Assembly: GCF_018035235.1 (NCBI RefSeq)
Contig: NZ_WPCV01000005.1
Location: 372,001 to 436,000 of the forward strand
DNA length: 64,000 bases
Reading direction: 5' to 3'
From: Citrobacter sp. On2M
GTDB taxonomy: Bacteria; Pseudomonadota; Gammaproteobacteria; Enterobacterales; Enterobacteriaceae
Part shown: positions 36,921 through 46,344 of the stretch, in pieces
How positions within the stretch are numbered: the stretch's first letter is position 1
Layout: the number at the start of each line of letters is the position of its first letter
The notes under the pieces: generated by a model
Seen by the model: the letters and a program-made list of their open reading frames with translations, nothing else
What the model was told of the DNA's origin: nothing
The model's database searches: none
Program-made: the position numbers and the translations under genes

Positions 36921-38300
36921 CTAGTTCGCAGTAATGCGTTTAAATAAATCGTCCAACAGAGGATCACCAATATAGTTTTTAATCAGCACTAATGGCTTTT
37001 CACTCACACGTTTAACACGACCTTCAAGACTGGCATGGGTTACAATAATATCTGCATCTTGCGGAACGTTTTCGATAGCATAGTGCGTTACATTAATATT
37101 CAATCCCGCTTTCTCCAGACGCTTACGAAACGTTGTAGCCCCCATCGCGCTGGAACCCATTCCCGCATCACAGACGAAAGCAACGCGTTTAATATTTTTA
37201 TAAGAGAACTTACCTTCCTGTTTCATCGCCTTGACGGTTCTGGCTGATTCAGCGAAGTCATCTTCAGTTTCTGTTTCTACACTCTTTTCCATTTTCAGGA
37301 TTACAGAGGTAATCACAAAAGTAACAATGGTTCCCGCTGTAACGCCTGCAATGGTCGCGAGGAAAGAACCTTTTGGCGTTAATGCCAGATAGGCAAATAT
37401 TGATCCTGGGCTCGGCCCTGCAACCAACCCACCGTCCAACAGGTGGAATACCCACGTCCCGCTCATTCCCCCGGCAATCATCGCAATCAGGGTTAAAGGC
37501 TTCATCAGCACATACGGGAAATACAGTTCATGAATACCACCAAGGAAGTGGATAATCATGGCGCCTGGCGCGGATTTTTTACTCATCCCTTTACCAAAAA
37601 TGGCAAAGCTGAGTAACAGGCCTAACCCCGGCCCAGGGTTGGATGCCACCATGAAGAAAATCGATTTTCCCGTTTCAGAAGCTTGCTGCATTCCCAACGG
37701 ATAATAGACACCCTGATCGATAGCATTATTCAAAAAGAGGATTTTCGCGGGCTCATTGATTACAGACAGCAACGGCAGGTAACCCGCATGAACCAACGCT
37801 TCAATACACTCCTTCACAAAATTGTTGGCAATGAGAACCGCCGGGCCAATAACTTCGAATCCCAGCAAACATAAGAGCATTCCCGCAATACCCAGAGAGA
37901 AGTTATTGATAACCATCTCGAAACCAGCGGGGATGCGTTTTTCCAGCAGGCGGTCGATATGCTTAATCACCCAACCGCCAAGCGGCCCCATCACCATCGC
38001 GCCAAGGAACATCGGGATATCCGCGCCAACAATAACGCCAATAGAACCAATGCCTCCCATTACCGCGCCACGTTTCCCACCAACCAGATGCCCACCGGTG
38101 GAGCCAATCATGACGGGCAGTAAATAAGTAATCATCGGGCCGACAATTTTGGCGAAATGCTCATTCGGCATCCAACCAGTAGGAATAAACAATGCGGTTA
38201 TAAAACCCCAGGCAATAAATGCGCCGATGTTGGGAATGACCATTGCAGTCAAAAACCCACCAAAAGCCTGGACTTTGGCACGAGCAGACTTGTTTTCCAT
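36921..38300 (-). CDS. cmtA: Mannitol-type PTS enzyme IICB
   Basis: CmtA is the membrane EIIC plus EIIB part of a mannitol-family phosphotransferase system, cryptic in E. coli. The 459-residue protein has an EIIC domain with FLGGIHELYFPYVLMKP near residue 255 and the NPGPGLGLLL segment, then a linker. The EIIB domain follows, where the phosphorylated Cys lies in VAFVCDAGMGSSAMGA near residue 379. The EIIA domain is encoded separately by cmtB, 27 bp upstream. The real sugar is unknown. Confidence 0.94.
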   Translation of the reverse strand: MENKSARAKVQAFGGFLTAMVIPNIGAFIAWGFITALFIPTGWMPNEHFAKIVGPMITYLLPVMIGSTGGHLVGGKRGAVMGGIGSIGVIVGADIPMFLGAMVMGPLGGWVIKHIDRLLEKRIPAGFEMVINNFSLGIAGMLLCLLGFEVIGPAVLIANNFVKECIEALVHAGYLPLLSVINEPAKILFLNNAIDQGVYYPLGMQQASETGKSIFFMVASNPGPGLGLLLSFAIFGKGMSKKSAPGAMIIHFLGGIHELYFPYVLMKPLTLIAMIAGGMSGTWVFHLLDGGLVAGPSPGSIFAYLALTPKGSFLATIAGVTAGTIVTFVITSVILKMEKSVETETEDDFAESARTVKAMKQEGKFSYKNIKRVAFVCDAGMGSSAMGATTFRKRLEKAGLNINVTHYAIENVPQDADIIVTHASLEGRVKRVSEKPLVLIKNYIGDPLLDDLFKRITAN

Positions 38301-38327
38301 AATAATATCCTGAAAGGAAACGATGAA

Positions 38328-38771
38328 TTATGCGAAGGCGATAATATCCGCCAGTTGTTTTTCTGATTTAGCCGCTAACAAAGCGGTTAGCGCTTCCTCT
38401 TCACATAATAATTCACTTAAAGCCTGAATAGCGCCAATGTGAGAGTCAGCATTTGCCGCCGACAATCCGATTAATAATCTGATGCCTTCATCTTCTTCGG
38501 AAAATTTCACTTCCTGTTTGAGAAGCGTTAATGACATTCCGGTTTTTAACGCACCACATTCCGGACGAGCGTGTGGCATAGCGACACCAGGCGCTAAAAT
38601 ATAATAAGGACCATTGTTAATCGTTGAGTCTTTGATCGCCTGAATATAATTTGAATTGACATAATGATTGGCGAGCAAGGACGACATAGAAAAGTCAATT
38701 GCCTCCTGCCAGTTCTTTGCTGAATCTTTTATTGAAATAGATGATTCGGGAAAGTAATCAATCAGCCGCAT
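38328..38771 (-). CDS. cmtB: Mannitol-type PTS enzyme IIA
   Basis: CmtB is the EIIA component that receives phosphate from HPr and passes it to the EIIB domain of CmtA. The 147-residue protein carries the active-site His in LAPGVAMPHARPE near residue 66. It is the first gene of the cmtB-cmtA-yggP-yggF-yggD-yggC operon. An AT-rich inverted repeat lies just upstream. Confidence 0.94.
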   Translation of the reverse strand: MRLIDYFPESSISIKDSAKNWQEAIDFSMSSLLANHYVNSNYIQAIKDSTINNGPYYILAPGVAMPHARPECGALKTGMSLTLLKQEVKFSEEDEGIRLLIGLSAANADSHIGAIQALSELLCEEEALTALLAAKSEKQLADIIAFA

Positions 38772-38786
38772 ACATTTTCCTTATTT

Positions 38787-38818
38787 TATTTTTAGGGTAC
38801 GAGTTAACGTTAAAAATA
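38787..38818. promoter_or_regulatory. Inverted repeat upstream of cmtB
   Basis: TATTTTTA and TAAAAATA form a perfect 8-bp inverted repeat with a 16-bp spacer that itself contains the palindrome TTAACGTTAA (38804-38813). It lies 16 to 47 bases upstream of the cmtB start, a plausible operator position. The rest of the gap 38819-39041 is AT-rich with no gene that I can support. Confidence 0.35.
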
Positions 38819-39041
38819 AAATACGCGTACGGCAAAATGAAATCAATCGAGGGGGAAAATACGTGCAGCGCGGAATGTCTTTTTGTGAAGCCTTTAAAAA
38901 CAGTTAGTTGAGAATATAAAAACAAAATGCAACATTAATTATGTGATATGCATTGCAAATTCCAAATAACACTAAATATCATATTTGTGACTCAGATCCA
39001 CAACGGGGAGTTGCACAGAGGAAATTAAATTTAATCCGATT

Positions 39042-39072
39042 AAAAAACGGGCCGCCTGAGCGACCCGTTTTC
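39042..39072 (-). terminator. Terminator of tktA
   Basis: AAAACGGG/CCCGTTTT arms enclose a GC-rich interior, followed on the tktA strand by a run of uridines. It begins 15 bases past the tktA stop. Confidence 0.85.
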
Positions 39073-39086
39073 ACCTGTAATCGAAG

Positions 39087-41078
39087 TTACAGCAGTTCTT
39101 TTGCTTTCGCGACCACGTTGTCTACGGTGAAGCCGAATTCTTCAAACAGCAGTTCTGCCGGTGCAGACTCACCAAAAGTAGTCATCCCGACGATGGCACC
39201 GTTCAGGCCCACGTATTTGAACCAGTAGTCCGCAATGCCAGCCTCGATAGCGACGCGAGCAGAAACGGCTTTCGGCAGTACGGATTCGCGGTAGGCGGCA
39301 TCCTGTTTGTCGAACGCATCGGTAGACGGCATGGAGACCACACGCGCCTTCACACCTTCGGCAGTCAGTTTCTCCCATGCCGCAACAGCCAGTTCAACTT
39401 CAGAACCGGTGGCGATGAAGATCAGCTCCGGCTGGCCCGCGCAATCTTTCAGCACGTAGCCACCGCGAGCGATATTCGCCAGTTGCTCTGCGGTACGTTC
39501 CTGCTGTGCCAGGTTCTGGCGGGAGAGGATCAGCGCAGTCGGGCCGTCCTGACGCTCAACGCCGTATTTCCACGCCACTGCGGATTCAACCTGATCACAC
39601 GGACGCCATGTGCTCATGTTCGGAGTCACACGCAGAGAAGCAACCTGCTCTACCGGCTGGTGAGTCGGGCCATCTTCACCCAGACCGATGGAGTCGTGGG
39701 TGTAGACCATCACCTGACGCTGTTTCATCAGCGCAGCCATACGCACCGCGTTACGAGCATATTCCACGAACATCAGGAAGGTGGAGGTGTACGGCAGGAA
39801 ACCACCGTGCAGGGAAATGCCGTTTGCGATAGCGGTCATACCGAATTCACGTACACCGTAATGGATGTAGTTACCGGCGGTATCTTCGTTGATGGCCTTA
39901 GAACCAGACCACAGAGTCAGGTTAGATGGCGCGAGGTCAGCGGAGCCGCCGAGGAATTCAGGAAGCCATGGACCGAAGGCTTCAATCGCGTTCTGAGACG
40001 CTTTACGGCTGGCGATTTTCGCCGGGTTAGCCTGCAGCTTAGCAATGAACTCGTTGGCTTTCGCGTCGAAATCAGACGGCATTTCACCTTTCATACGACG
40101 GGTGAATTCAGCAGCTTCCTGCGGGAAAGCTTTGGCATAAGCAGCGAACTTCTCGTTCCATGCGGCTTCTTTTGCCTGGCCGGCTTCTTTCGCATCCCAC
40201 TGCGCGTAGATTTCAGACGGGATTTCGAACGGCGCGTATTTCCAGCCCAGCTGTTCACGGGTCAGCGCGATTTCTGCATCACCCAGCGGCGCACCGTGAG
40301 AGTCGTGAGTACCGGCTTTGTTCGGGGAACCGAAACCGATGATGGTTTTGCACATCAGCAGGGATGGTTTGTCGGTTACTGCGCGAGCTTCTTCAACTGC
40401 GCGTTTAATCGCGTCAGCATCGTGACCATCTACGCCACGAACCACGTGCCAGCCGTAAGCTTCGAAACGCTTCGCGGTGTCATCGGTGAACCAGCCTTCA
40501 ACGTGACCATCGATAGAGATGCCGTTGTCATCATAGAACGCAACCAGTTTACCCAGCTTCAGCGTACCGGCCAGGGAACATACCTCGTGAGAGATACCTT
40601 CCATCATGCAGCCGTCGCCCATGAAAGCATAAGTGAAGTGATCAACGATATCGTGACCAGGACGGTTAAACTGCGCCGCCAGCGTTTTTTCAGCGATAGC
40701 CATACCCACTGCATTCGCAATGCCCTGACCCAGAGGACCGGTCGTGGTTTCAACACCCGCGGTGTAACCCACTTCCGGGTGGCCCGGCGTTTTGGAGTGC
40801 AGCTGACGGAAGTTCTGCAGCTCGGACATCGGCAGATCGTAGCCGGTGAGGTGCAGCAGGCTGTAAATCAGCATTGAACCGTGGCCGTTAGACAGCACGA
40901 AGCGGTCACGGTCAGCCCAGGACGGGTTAGTCGGGTTGTGGTTCAGGAAATCACGCCACAGGACTTCGGCAATGTCAGCCATACCCATCGGGGCACCCGG
41001 GTGACCGGATTTGGCTTTCTGTACTGCGTCCATGCTCAGCGCACGAATAGCATTGGCAAGCTCTTTACGTGAGGACAT
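39087..41078 (-). CDS. tktA: Transketolase A
   Basis: TktA is the major thiamine-diphosphate transketolase, moving two-carbon units between pentose-phosphate pathway sugars. The 663-residue protein has [11 protein letters not shown] near residue 25, [14 protein letters not shown] near residue 63, the diphosphate/metal motif [12 protein letters not shown] near residue 153 with DDNGISIDG, and [18 protein letters not shown] near residue 458. I chose [11 protein letters not shown] at 41078, the known start. A long open frame on the opposite strand (39483-40877) is a codon-bias shadow. Confidence 0.98.
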   Translation of the reverse strand: MSSRKELANAIRALSMDAVQKAKSGHPGAPMGMADIAEVLWRDFLNHNPTNPSWADRDRFVLSNGHGSMLIYSLLHLTGYDLPMSELQNFRQLHSKTPGHPEVGYTAGVETTTGPLGQGIANAVGMAIAEKTLAAQFNRPGHDIVDHFTYAFMGDGCMMEGISHEVCSLAGTLKLGKLVAFYDDNGISIDGHVEGWFTDDTAKRFEAYGWHVVRGVDGHDADAIKRAVEEARAVTDKPSLLMCKTIIGFGSPNKAGTHDSHGAPLGDAEIALTREQLGWKYAPFEIPSEIYAQWDAKEAGQAKEAAWNEKFAAYAKAFPQEAAEFTRRMKGEMPSDFDAKANEFIAKLQANPAKIASRKASQNAIEAFGPWLPEFLGGSADLAPSNLTLWSGSKAINEDTAGNYIHYGVREFGMTAIANGISLHGGFLPYTSTFLMFVEYARNAVRMAALMKQRQVMVYTHDSIGLGEDGPTHQPVEQVASLRVTPNMSTWRPCDQVESAVAWKYGVERQDGPTALILSRQNLAQQERTAEQLANIARGGYVLKDCAGQPELIFIATGSEVELAVAAWEKLTAEGVKARVVSMPSTDAFDKQDAAYRESVLPKAVSARVAIEAGIADYWFKYVGLNGAIVGMTTFGESAPAELLFEEFGFTVDNVVAKAKELL

Positions 41079-41357
41079 TTTGACTCCAGATCGGATAATG
41101 AAGGCCACGCCCTAAACGACTTGACGACAGCGCGTTTTGGGCTACGCCGGAAAAAAGTGCCAACAATGTAACCCAAGCCGCGTGTCATGTACATGGAGCA
41201 TCCTTTTACCGCTTCAGAAATCTCTGGATCATGCGTGAAAGTTGCGCAATCTTCTCGCCCGCTTATTGTTCTTTTCTTTATACTTAGGCCGAGCGTCGGT
41301 TCACCTGTAAACGACGCATTTTTTAGAATAATCCTGACCTTGTGCGGAAGAGAAAAA

Positions 41358-42116
41358 ATGAAAATTCGCGCTTTACTGCTTGCTACGAGCATGGCAGCGG
41401 CTTTGACCGGCTGCCAGAACATGGACTCAAACGGGCTGCTTTCTTCGGGCGCGGAGGCTTTTCAGGCCTACAGTCTGAGCGATGCTCAGGTAAAAGCGCT
41501 GAGCGATCAGGCCTGTAAAGATATGGACAGCAAGGCTACTATCGCTCCGAGCGGCAGCGAGTACGCTACGCGTCTTGGCAAAATAGCCGCCGCGCTTGGC
41601 GATAACATTAACGGTCAGCCGGTGAACTACAAAGTGTATATGGCGAAAGATGTGAATGCCTTTGCCATGGCGAACGGCTGTATCCGCGTATACAGCGGCC
41701 TGATGGATATGATGACCGACAACGAAGTCGAAGCGGTGATCGGCCACGAAATGGGCCACGTTGCGCTGGGTCACGTGAAAAAAGGGATGCAGGTTGCGCT
41801 GGGTACGAACGCCGTGCGGGCAGCAGCGGCTTCCGCTGGCGGTATTGTCGGCAGCCTGTCGCAGTCGCAATTGGGCGATATCGGCGAAAAGCTGGTGAAC
41901 TCACAGTTCTCCCAGCGCCAGGAGTCCGAAGCGGATGATTACTCGTATGATTTGTTGCGCAAACGTGGGATCAATCCAGCCGGCTTAGCCACCAGCTTTG
42001 AGAAACTGGCAAAACTGGAAGCAGGACGCCAAAGCTCAATGTTTGACGATCACCCGGCATCCGCAGAACGTGCGCAACATATTCGCGATCGCATGAGCGC
42101 AGACGGGATCAAATAA
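41358..42116 (+). CDS. loiP: Outer-membrane metalloprotease LoiP (M48)
   Basis: LoiP (YggG) is a lipoprotein protease of family M48 found at the outer membrane, induced by low osmolarity and working with BepA in E. coli. The 252-residue protein has a lipoprotein signal with LTGC near residue 18, the zinc motif HEMGHVALGH near residue 133, and a downstream ESEADDYSYDLL metal ligand near residue 193. The ATG at 41358 is preceded by GGAAGAGA; the longer open frame would bury the signal peptide. Confidence 0.95.
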   Translation: MKIRALLLATSMAAALTGCQNMDSNGLLSSGAEAFQAYSLSDAQVKALSDQACKDMDSKATIAPSGSEYATRLGKIAAALGDNINGQPVNYKVYMAKDVNAFAMANGCIRVYSGLMDMMTDNEVEAVIGHEMGHVALGHVKKGMQVALGTNAVRAAAASAGGIVGSLSQSQLGDIGEKLVNSQFSQRQESEADDYSYDLLRKRGINPAGLATSFEKLAKLEAGRQSSMFDDHPASAERAQHIRDRMSADGIK

Positions 42117-42128
42117 TCTGTTAACAGT

Positions 42129-42160
42129 GCCGGATGGCGGCGCAAACGCCGCCATCCGGC
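42129..42160. repeat. REP palindrome between loiP and speB
   Basis: A perfect 14-bp stem (42129-42142 with 42147-42160) with a four-base loop has the REP sequence GCCGGATGGCGGCG and is followed by six adenines. It separates two convergent genes and may also end transcription or protect the messages. Confidence 0.9.
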
Positions 42161-42170
42161 AAAAAACAGC

Positions 42171-43091
42171 TTACTCGCCTTTTTTCGCCGCCTGGATATA
42201 CAGCATCTCCAACGCTAACGTAGCAGCCGCCAGTGCGGTGATCTCTGACTGGTCGTAGGCCGGAGCCACTTCAACAACATCCATCCCGACGATGTTCAGA
42301 TCTTTCAGACCACGTACCAGTTTAATTGCACGATCGGAAGTCAGACCACCGATCACTGGCGTACCGGTTCCGGGTGCAAACGCCGGATCCAGGCAGTCGA
42401 TATCAAAAGTCAGATACACTGGCATATCACCGACAATCTGCTTAACCTGGGCGATAATGTCATCAACGCTGCGGTCGTTAACCTGGCACGCATCCAGCAC
42501 GGTAAAACCATTATCTTTGTCGAACTCGGTACGAATACCGATCTGCACAGAGTGATTCGGATCGATCAAACCTTCGTTCGGCGCAGTATAGAACATCGTG
42601 CCGTGGTCGAATTCGCAGCCGTTCGCGTAGGTGTCGGTGTGGGCATCAAAGTGTACCAGCGCCATTTTACCAAAGTGCTTGGCGTGCGCGCGCAGCAGCG
42701 GCAGCGTGACAAAGTGGTCGCCGCCAAAGGAGAGCATGCGCTTACCGGCAGACAGCAGCTTCTCAGCATGCGCCTGCAGTTTTTCACTCATTTCACGCGC
42801 ATCCCCGAACGCATAAACCAGATCGCCGCAGTCCACCACGTTCAGGCGCTCGCGCATATCGAAGTTCCACGGGAAGCGGTTGTGCTCCCAGGCCAGGTTA
42901 GTGGACACCTGACGGATTGCCGCCGGACCATGACGCCCGCCCGCACGACCAGACGTTGCCATATCAAACGGTACACCGGTGATCACCCAGTCGGCGTCGC
43001 TATCGTACGGCATGAAGTTCATCGGCAGACGTAAAAAACCAAAGGCGTTAGAAACCAGGGAGTTGTCGTATTGATGACCTAAGGTGCTCAT
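42171..43091 (-). CDS. speB: Agmatinase
   Basis: SpeB hydrolyses agmatine to putrescine and urea and belongs to the ureohydrolase family with a dinuclear manganese site. The 306-residue protein keeps the metal motifs GGDHFVTLP near residue 123, HFDAHTDTY near residue 148 and [16 protein letters not shown] near residue 228. It acts on the product of SpeA, encoded upstream on the same strand about 240 bp away, with a REP unit between. Confidence 0.97.
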   Translation of the reverse strand: MSTLGHQYDNSLVSNAFGFLRLPMNFMPYDSDADWVITGVPFDMATSGRAGGRHGPAAIRQVSTNLAWEHNRFPWNFDMRERLNVVDCGDLVYAFGDAREMSEKLQAHAEKLLSAGKRMLSFGGDHFVTLPLLRAHAKHFGKMALVHFDAHTDTYANGCEFDHGTMFYTAPNEGLIDPNHSVQIGIRTEFDKDNGFTVLDACQVNDRSVDDIIAQVKQIVGDMPVYLTFDIDCLDPAFAPGTGTPVIGGLTSDRAIKLVRGLKDLNIVGMDVVEVAPAYDQSEITALAAATLALEMLYIQAAKKGE

Positions 43092-43253
43092 GTACTGACC
43101 TCTTTAAAAATCGATGAAAAAAAATCCCCTCCGCGTCGTTAAGCCCGACGAGGAAGGGATTGATTTGGTAACTGCATATTTACGGCAAATTATCGCCGTT
43201 ATTTTGTACGGATTCAAGTGAGTGCCACAAATGCTGCCCCCGCGGATTCCGAC

Positions 43254-43286
43254 TGCCGGATGGCGGCTTCGCCTTATCCGGCCTAC
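43254..43286. repeat. REP unit between speA and speB
   Basis: TGCCGGATGGCGGCTTCGCC followed by TTATCCGGCC is a typical enterobacterial REP unit. It lies between two co-directional genes of putrescine synthesis and may stabilise the upstream message. Confidence 0.88.
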
Positions 43287-43328
43287 TTTCGTAGGAACGG
43301 TAAGCGCAGCGCCACCTGACATTTATCG

Positions 43329-45305
43329 TTACTCATCTTCCAGATAAGTATAACCGTACAGACCGGCTTCAAACTCTTCGAGGAATTGCTGTTGCAGCTC
43401 AGCATCCAGATCGGTTTTTTTCACCTGATCACGGAACTGCGTCAGCAGGGTGTTCGGATCCAGCTGCACGTATTGCAACATATCTGCCACGGTATCGCCT
43501 TCATCAGAAAGCTCAACTTCCACACTGCCGTCAGGGAAGACGAACACGTCAACCGCTTCGGTATCGCCGAACAGGTTGTGCATGTTGCCGAGGATCTCCT
43601 GGTACGCCCCCACCATAAAGAAGCCCAGCATCGGCGGGTTCTCCGGATCGTATTCCGGCATCGGCATGGTCGTGGCAATACCGTCACCATCGACGTAGTG
43701 GTCGATAGCGCCGTCGGAGTCACAAGTAATATCCAATAGCACCGCACGGCGCTCTGGCACCTGATTCAGTCCTTCGAGCGGCAGTACTGGGAACAGCTGA
43801 TCGATCCCCCATGCATCCGGCATCGACTGGAACAGAGAAAAGTTGACGTAAATCTTATCCGCCATACGCTCCTGCAGCTCGTCGATAATCGGACGATGCG
43901 CGCGGTTGCTCGGGTCGAGCTGTTTCTGAACGTCATGGCACATGTTCAGATACAGCTGCTCTGCCCACGCACGCTCCTGCAAGCTGAAGGTGCCAGAAGA
44001 GTAGCCCACGTGAATATCATGCAGATCCATCTGGCTGTCGTGTAGCCATTCGCGTAGCGAACGGCGAGTCCCCGGCTCATGCATCTCTTGCCAGGTTTCC
44101 CACATGCTTTGCAGGGCACGCGGCGCATCGTCAGCCGGCGGCGTGGCTTCGGAGTGTTCGCTACGCTCAACACCAATGATGTTAGATACCAGCACGGTAT
44201 GGTGCGCGGTTACCGCACGACCAGACTCGGTGATTACCGTCGGATGCGGCAGACCATGCTCTTCACAGGCATCGCCAATGGCCCAAATGATATTATTCGC
44301 GTATTCGTTCAGGCCGTAGTTAACAGAGCAGTCAGACTGAGAACGGGTACCTTCGTAGTCCACGCCCAGACCACCGCCTACGTCGAAGCACTGGATATTC
44401 ACGCCCAGCTTGTGCAGCTCAACGTAGAAACGCGCTGATTCACGTACGCCGGTGGCGATATCACGAATGTTCGCCATCTGGGAGCCGAGGTGGAAGTGCA
44501 GCAACTGAATGCTGTCCAGACGACCGCGCTCGCGCAGAATTTCCACCAACTGCAGCACCTGGTTTGCCGCCAGGCCGAATTTTGATTTTTCGCCGCCAGA
44601 GGACTGCCACTTGCCGGATCCCTGCGACGCCAGACGCGCACGCACACCCAGACGCGGAACCACATTCAGACGTTCAGCTTCATCCAGCACGATAGCGATT
44701 TCAGACATTTTCTCGATGACCAGATAGACCTTATGGCCCATTTTCTCGCCAATCAACGCCAGACGGATGTATTCGCGGTCTTTATAGCCGTTACACACGA
44801 TCACGCTACGGGTCATTCCGGCATGGGCCAAAACGGCCATCAATTCAGCTTTGGAACCAGCTTCCAGCCCCAGCGGTTCGCCGGAGTGGATCAGCGATTC
44901 AATCACGCGACGGTGCTGGTTGACCTTGATCGGGTAAACGAGAAAATAGTCGCCGTTGTAGCCATAAGATTCACGGGCGCGTTTAAACGCCGCGTTAATC
45001 GAACGCAGACGGTGTTGCAGGATCTGCGGGAAGCAGAATAATGCAGGCAGACGCTGCCCCTGCGCTTCACGGGCTTTCACCAACTCAGCAAGGTCAACGC
45101 GCGCTTCTGGTACGTCCGGATCCGGGCACACGCTGATGTGGCCCAGCTCATTGACGTCATAGTAGTTATTACCCCACCAGGCAATATTGTAAGTACGCAG
45201 CATCTTGCTGGCTTCCTCGGAACTCATTGCAACCTCCTGCATGGAGCGTAGTACACCGTGTTCGCCTGCTGACGAAGGCGAACCCAAAGAAATGTCGTCA
45301 GACAT
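43329..45305 (-). CDS. speA: Biosynthetic arginine decarboxylase
   Basis: SpeA converts arginine to agmatine, the first step of one route to putrescine, and is a pyridoxal-phosphate enzyme. The 658-residue protein has the PLP-lysine motif YPIKVNQH near residue 127, [15 protein letters not shown] near residue 285, the glycine-rich [14 protein letters not shown] and the active-site [13 protein letters not shown] near residue 525. I chose [10 protein letters not shown] at 45305, the known start, with GAGG upstream. The tiny yqgB gene ends eight bases before it. Confidence 0.97.
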   Translation of the reverse strand: MSDDISLGSPSSAGEHGVLRSMQEVAMSSEEASKMLRTYNIAWWGNNYYDVNELGHISVCPDPDVPEARVDLAELVKAREAQGQRLPALFCFPQILQHRLRSINAAFKRARESYGYNGDYFLVYPIKVNQHRRVIESLIHSGEPLGLEAGSKAELMAVLAHAGMTRSVIVCNGYKDREYIRLALIGEKMGHKVYLVIEKMSEIAIVLDEAERLNVVPRLGVRARLASQGSGKWQSSGGEKSKFGLAANQVLQLVEILRERGRLDSIQLLHFHLGSQMANIRDIATGVRESARFYVELHKLGVNIQCFDVGGGLGVDYEGTRSQSDCSVNYGLNEYANNIIWAIGDACEEHGLPHPTVITESGRAVTAHHTVLVSNIIGVERSEHSEATPPADDAPRALQSMWETWQEMHEPGTRRSLREWLHDSQMDLHDIHVGYSSGTFSLQERAWAEQLYLNMCHDVQKQLDPSNRAHRPIIDELQERMADKIYVNFSLFQSMPDAWGIDQLFPVLPLEGLNQVPERRAVLLDITCDSDGAIDHYVDGDGIATTMPMPEYDPENPPMLGFFMVGAYQEILGNMHNLFGDTEAVDVFVFPDGSVEVELSDEGDTVADMLQYVQLDPNTLLTQFRDQVKKTDLDAELQQQFLEEFEAGLYGYTYLEDE

Positions 45306-45313
45306 AGCGAACC

Positions 45314-45445
45314 TCAAATTTTATTAACAAGTGTAAAACAGTTGACTACTATCGCAATCCATAGACGCGATAACAACCCAAATACAGGCAGAATTTGCAG
45401 CAGATAGTGCTGACGCTCCGACTGTGCGACCGGTTTCTTTTTCAT
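45314..45445 (-). CDS. yqgB: Small protein YqgB (43 residues)
   Basis: This 43-codon frame begins [16 protein letters not shown] and ends NCFTLVNKI, closely matching the E. coli small protein YqgB encoded at the same place. The centre is hydrophobic ([14 protein letters not shown]), so a membrane association is possible. It lies eight bases upstream of speA on the same strand, like a leader peptide gene, and its translation could affect speA. It has no known biochemical function that I can state with certainty. Confidence 0.8.
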   Translation of the reverse strand: MKKKPVAQSERQHYLLQILPVFGLLSRLWIAIVVNCFTLVNKI

Positions 45446-45583
45446 ATCAATGTAAACACGTAACCGAACTTAATGCTGACGGTTCGGCGAAACCACGAGA
45501 AAACTCTTGTTTACCAAGAGCGCCCTTGTTCAGTTCTTAGTGACCGTAGCCGGCTCTTGAGTCCTGAGATACGCCGAGATGGG

Positions 45584-45710
45584 TATACACTTCATCCTTC
45601 ATGCAGCCTCTTTGTTGGCTACGCTCATTCGCCCCAGTCACGTACTACTCGTACGTTCAGGGGACTCATTCACTTGCCGCCTCGACGCAACATGAATGAT
45701 TTTGTGTATA
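45584..45710 (-). repeat. ERIC element, copy 1 (127 bp)
   Basis: The stretch is exactly 127 bp, flanked by TATACAC and GTGTATA, and contains the ERIC-like cores CGCTCATTCGCCCCAGTCAC and AGGGGACTCATTCACTTGCC. The central part differs from the ERIC consensus, so it is a diverged copy. It is inverted relative to the second ERIC in the same intergenic region. Confidence 0.75.
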
Positions 45711-45917
45711 TAACATCGACAGGTATGCAAAGCAGAGATGCAGATTGCGGGGAACATATGTACACCAGAACGGTGCGACAGATTCAGCAGAATACAACGG
45801 TTCATTATCTCGTATCACCTCCACGGTTGCTCCTGACGGAACGAACCCACAAGCCAAAGCTAACGTCTTAACCCGGCTGGAAGTGGCAACACGATGAAAA
45901 CGTCGTGTGCTTTTGTC

Positions 45918-46039
45918 TATCCTAAATAATTCGAGTTGTGGGAAGGCGGCAACGCAGGGAGTTCCCGGAGCTTACATGAGTAAGTGACTGGGGCGAGCGA
46001 GGAAGCCAACGCACATGCAACTTGAAGTATGACGGATAT
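45918..46039 (+). repeat. ERIC element, copy 2
   Basis: It contains the textbook ERIC core GTAAGTGACTGGGGCGAGCG, the left arm ATTCGAGTTG and the right end CAACTTGAAGTATGACGG. It is a few bases shorter than the usual 127 bp. It lies upstream of metK. Between 45446 and 46198 I see only yqgB/speA promoter sequence and the two ERIC elements. Confidence 0.9.
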
Positions 46040-46198
46040 GAGCCGCGCGCCGCGTTTTATACCGATATGGAACATAAAAAGCAAAAGATAAATACGCACA
46101 TTGCCAGCACCGTCAGGAAAAATTTCCAGTTACATTTTCAGTACAATGCGACCTCAATCAAAAAAAGCTGGAAATCAGACGAAGAACTGTCCTAAAAT

Positions 46199-46230
46199 AG
46201 CCGTCCAGATGTTAATCCATCTATACCGAT
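46199..46230 (+). promoter_or_regulatory. MetJ operator (met boxes) upstream of metK
   Basis: Tandem 8-bp units AGCCGTCC, AGATGTTA, ATCCATCT and a weaker ATACCGAT resemble the met box AGACGTCT, with five or six matches in the first three. They lie about 115 to 146 bases upstream of metK. MetJ repression of metK with S-adenosylmethionine is known in E. coli; the exact boxes are my reading. Confidence 0.6.
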
Positions 46231-46344
46231 TAACACTCAGACTGCCAGTGTCCGTCATCTGCAGACTCATGGTAGAATCTTCTACACATGGCTATTCCAC
46301 TCGACAGTTTGAGCTAACCAAATTCTCCTTAGGTGAAATTAAAT

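Noticed and set aside
39483-40877. 464-codon open frame on the plus strand opposite tktA
   Set aside because: It lies wholly inside tktA in antisense and resembles no family that I know. Highly expressed genes with strong codon bias often leave such antisense frames.
45473-45871. 132-codon open frame between yqgB and metK
   Set aside because: It runs through the first ERIC element, has no clear ribosome site and has no family resemblance.
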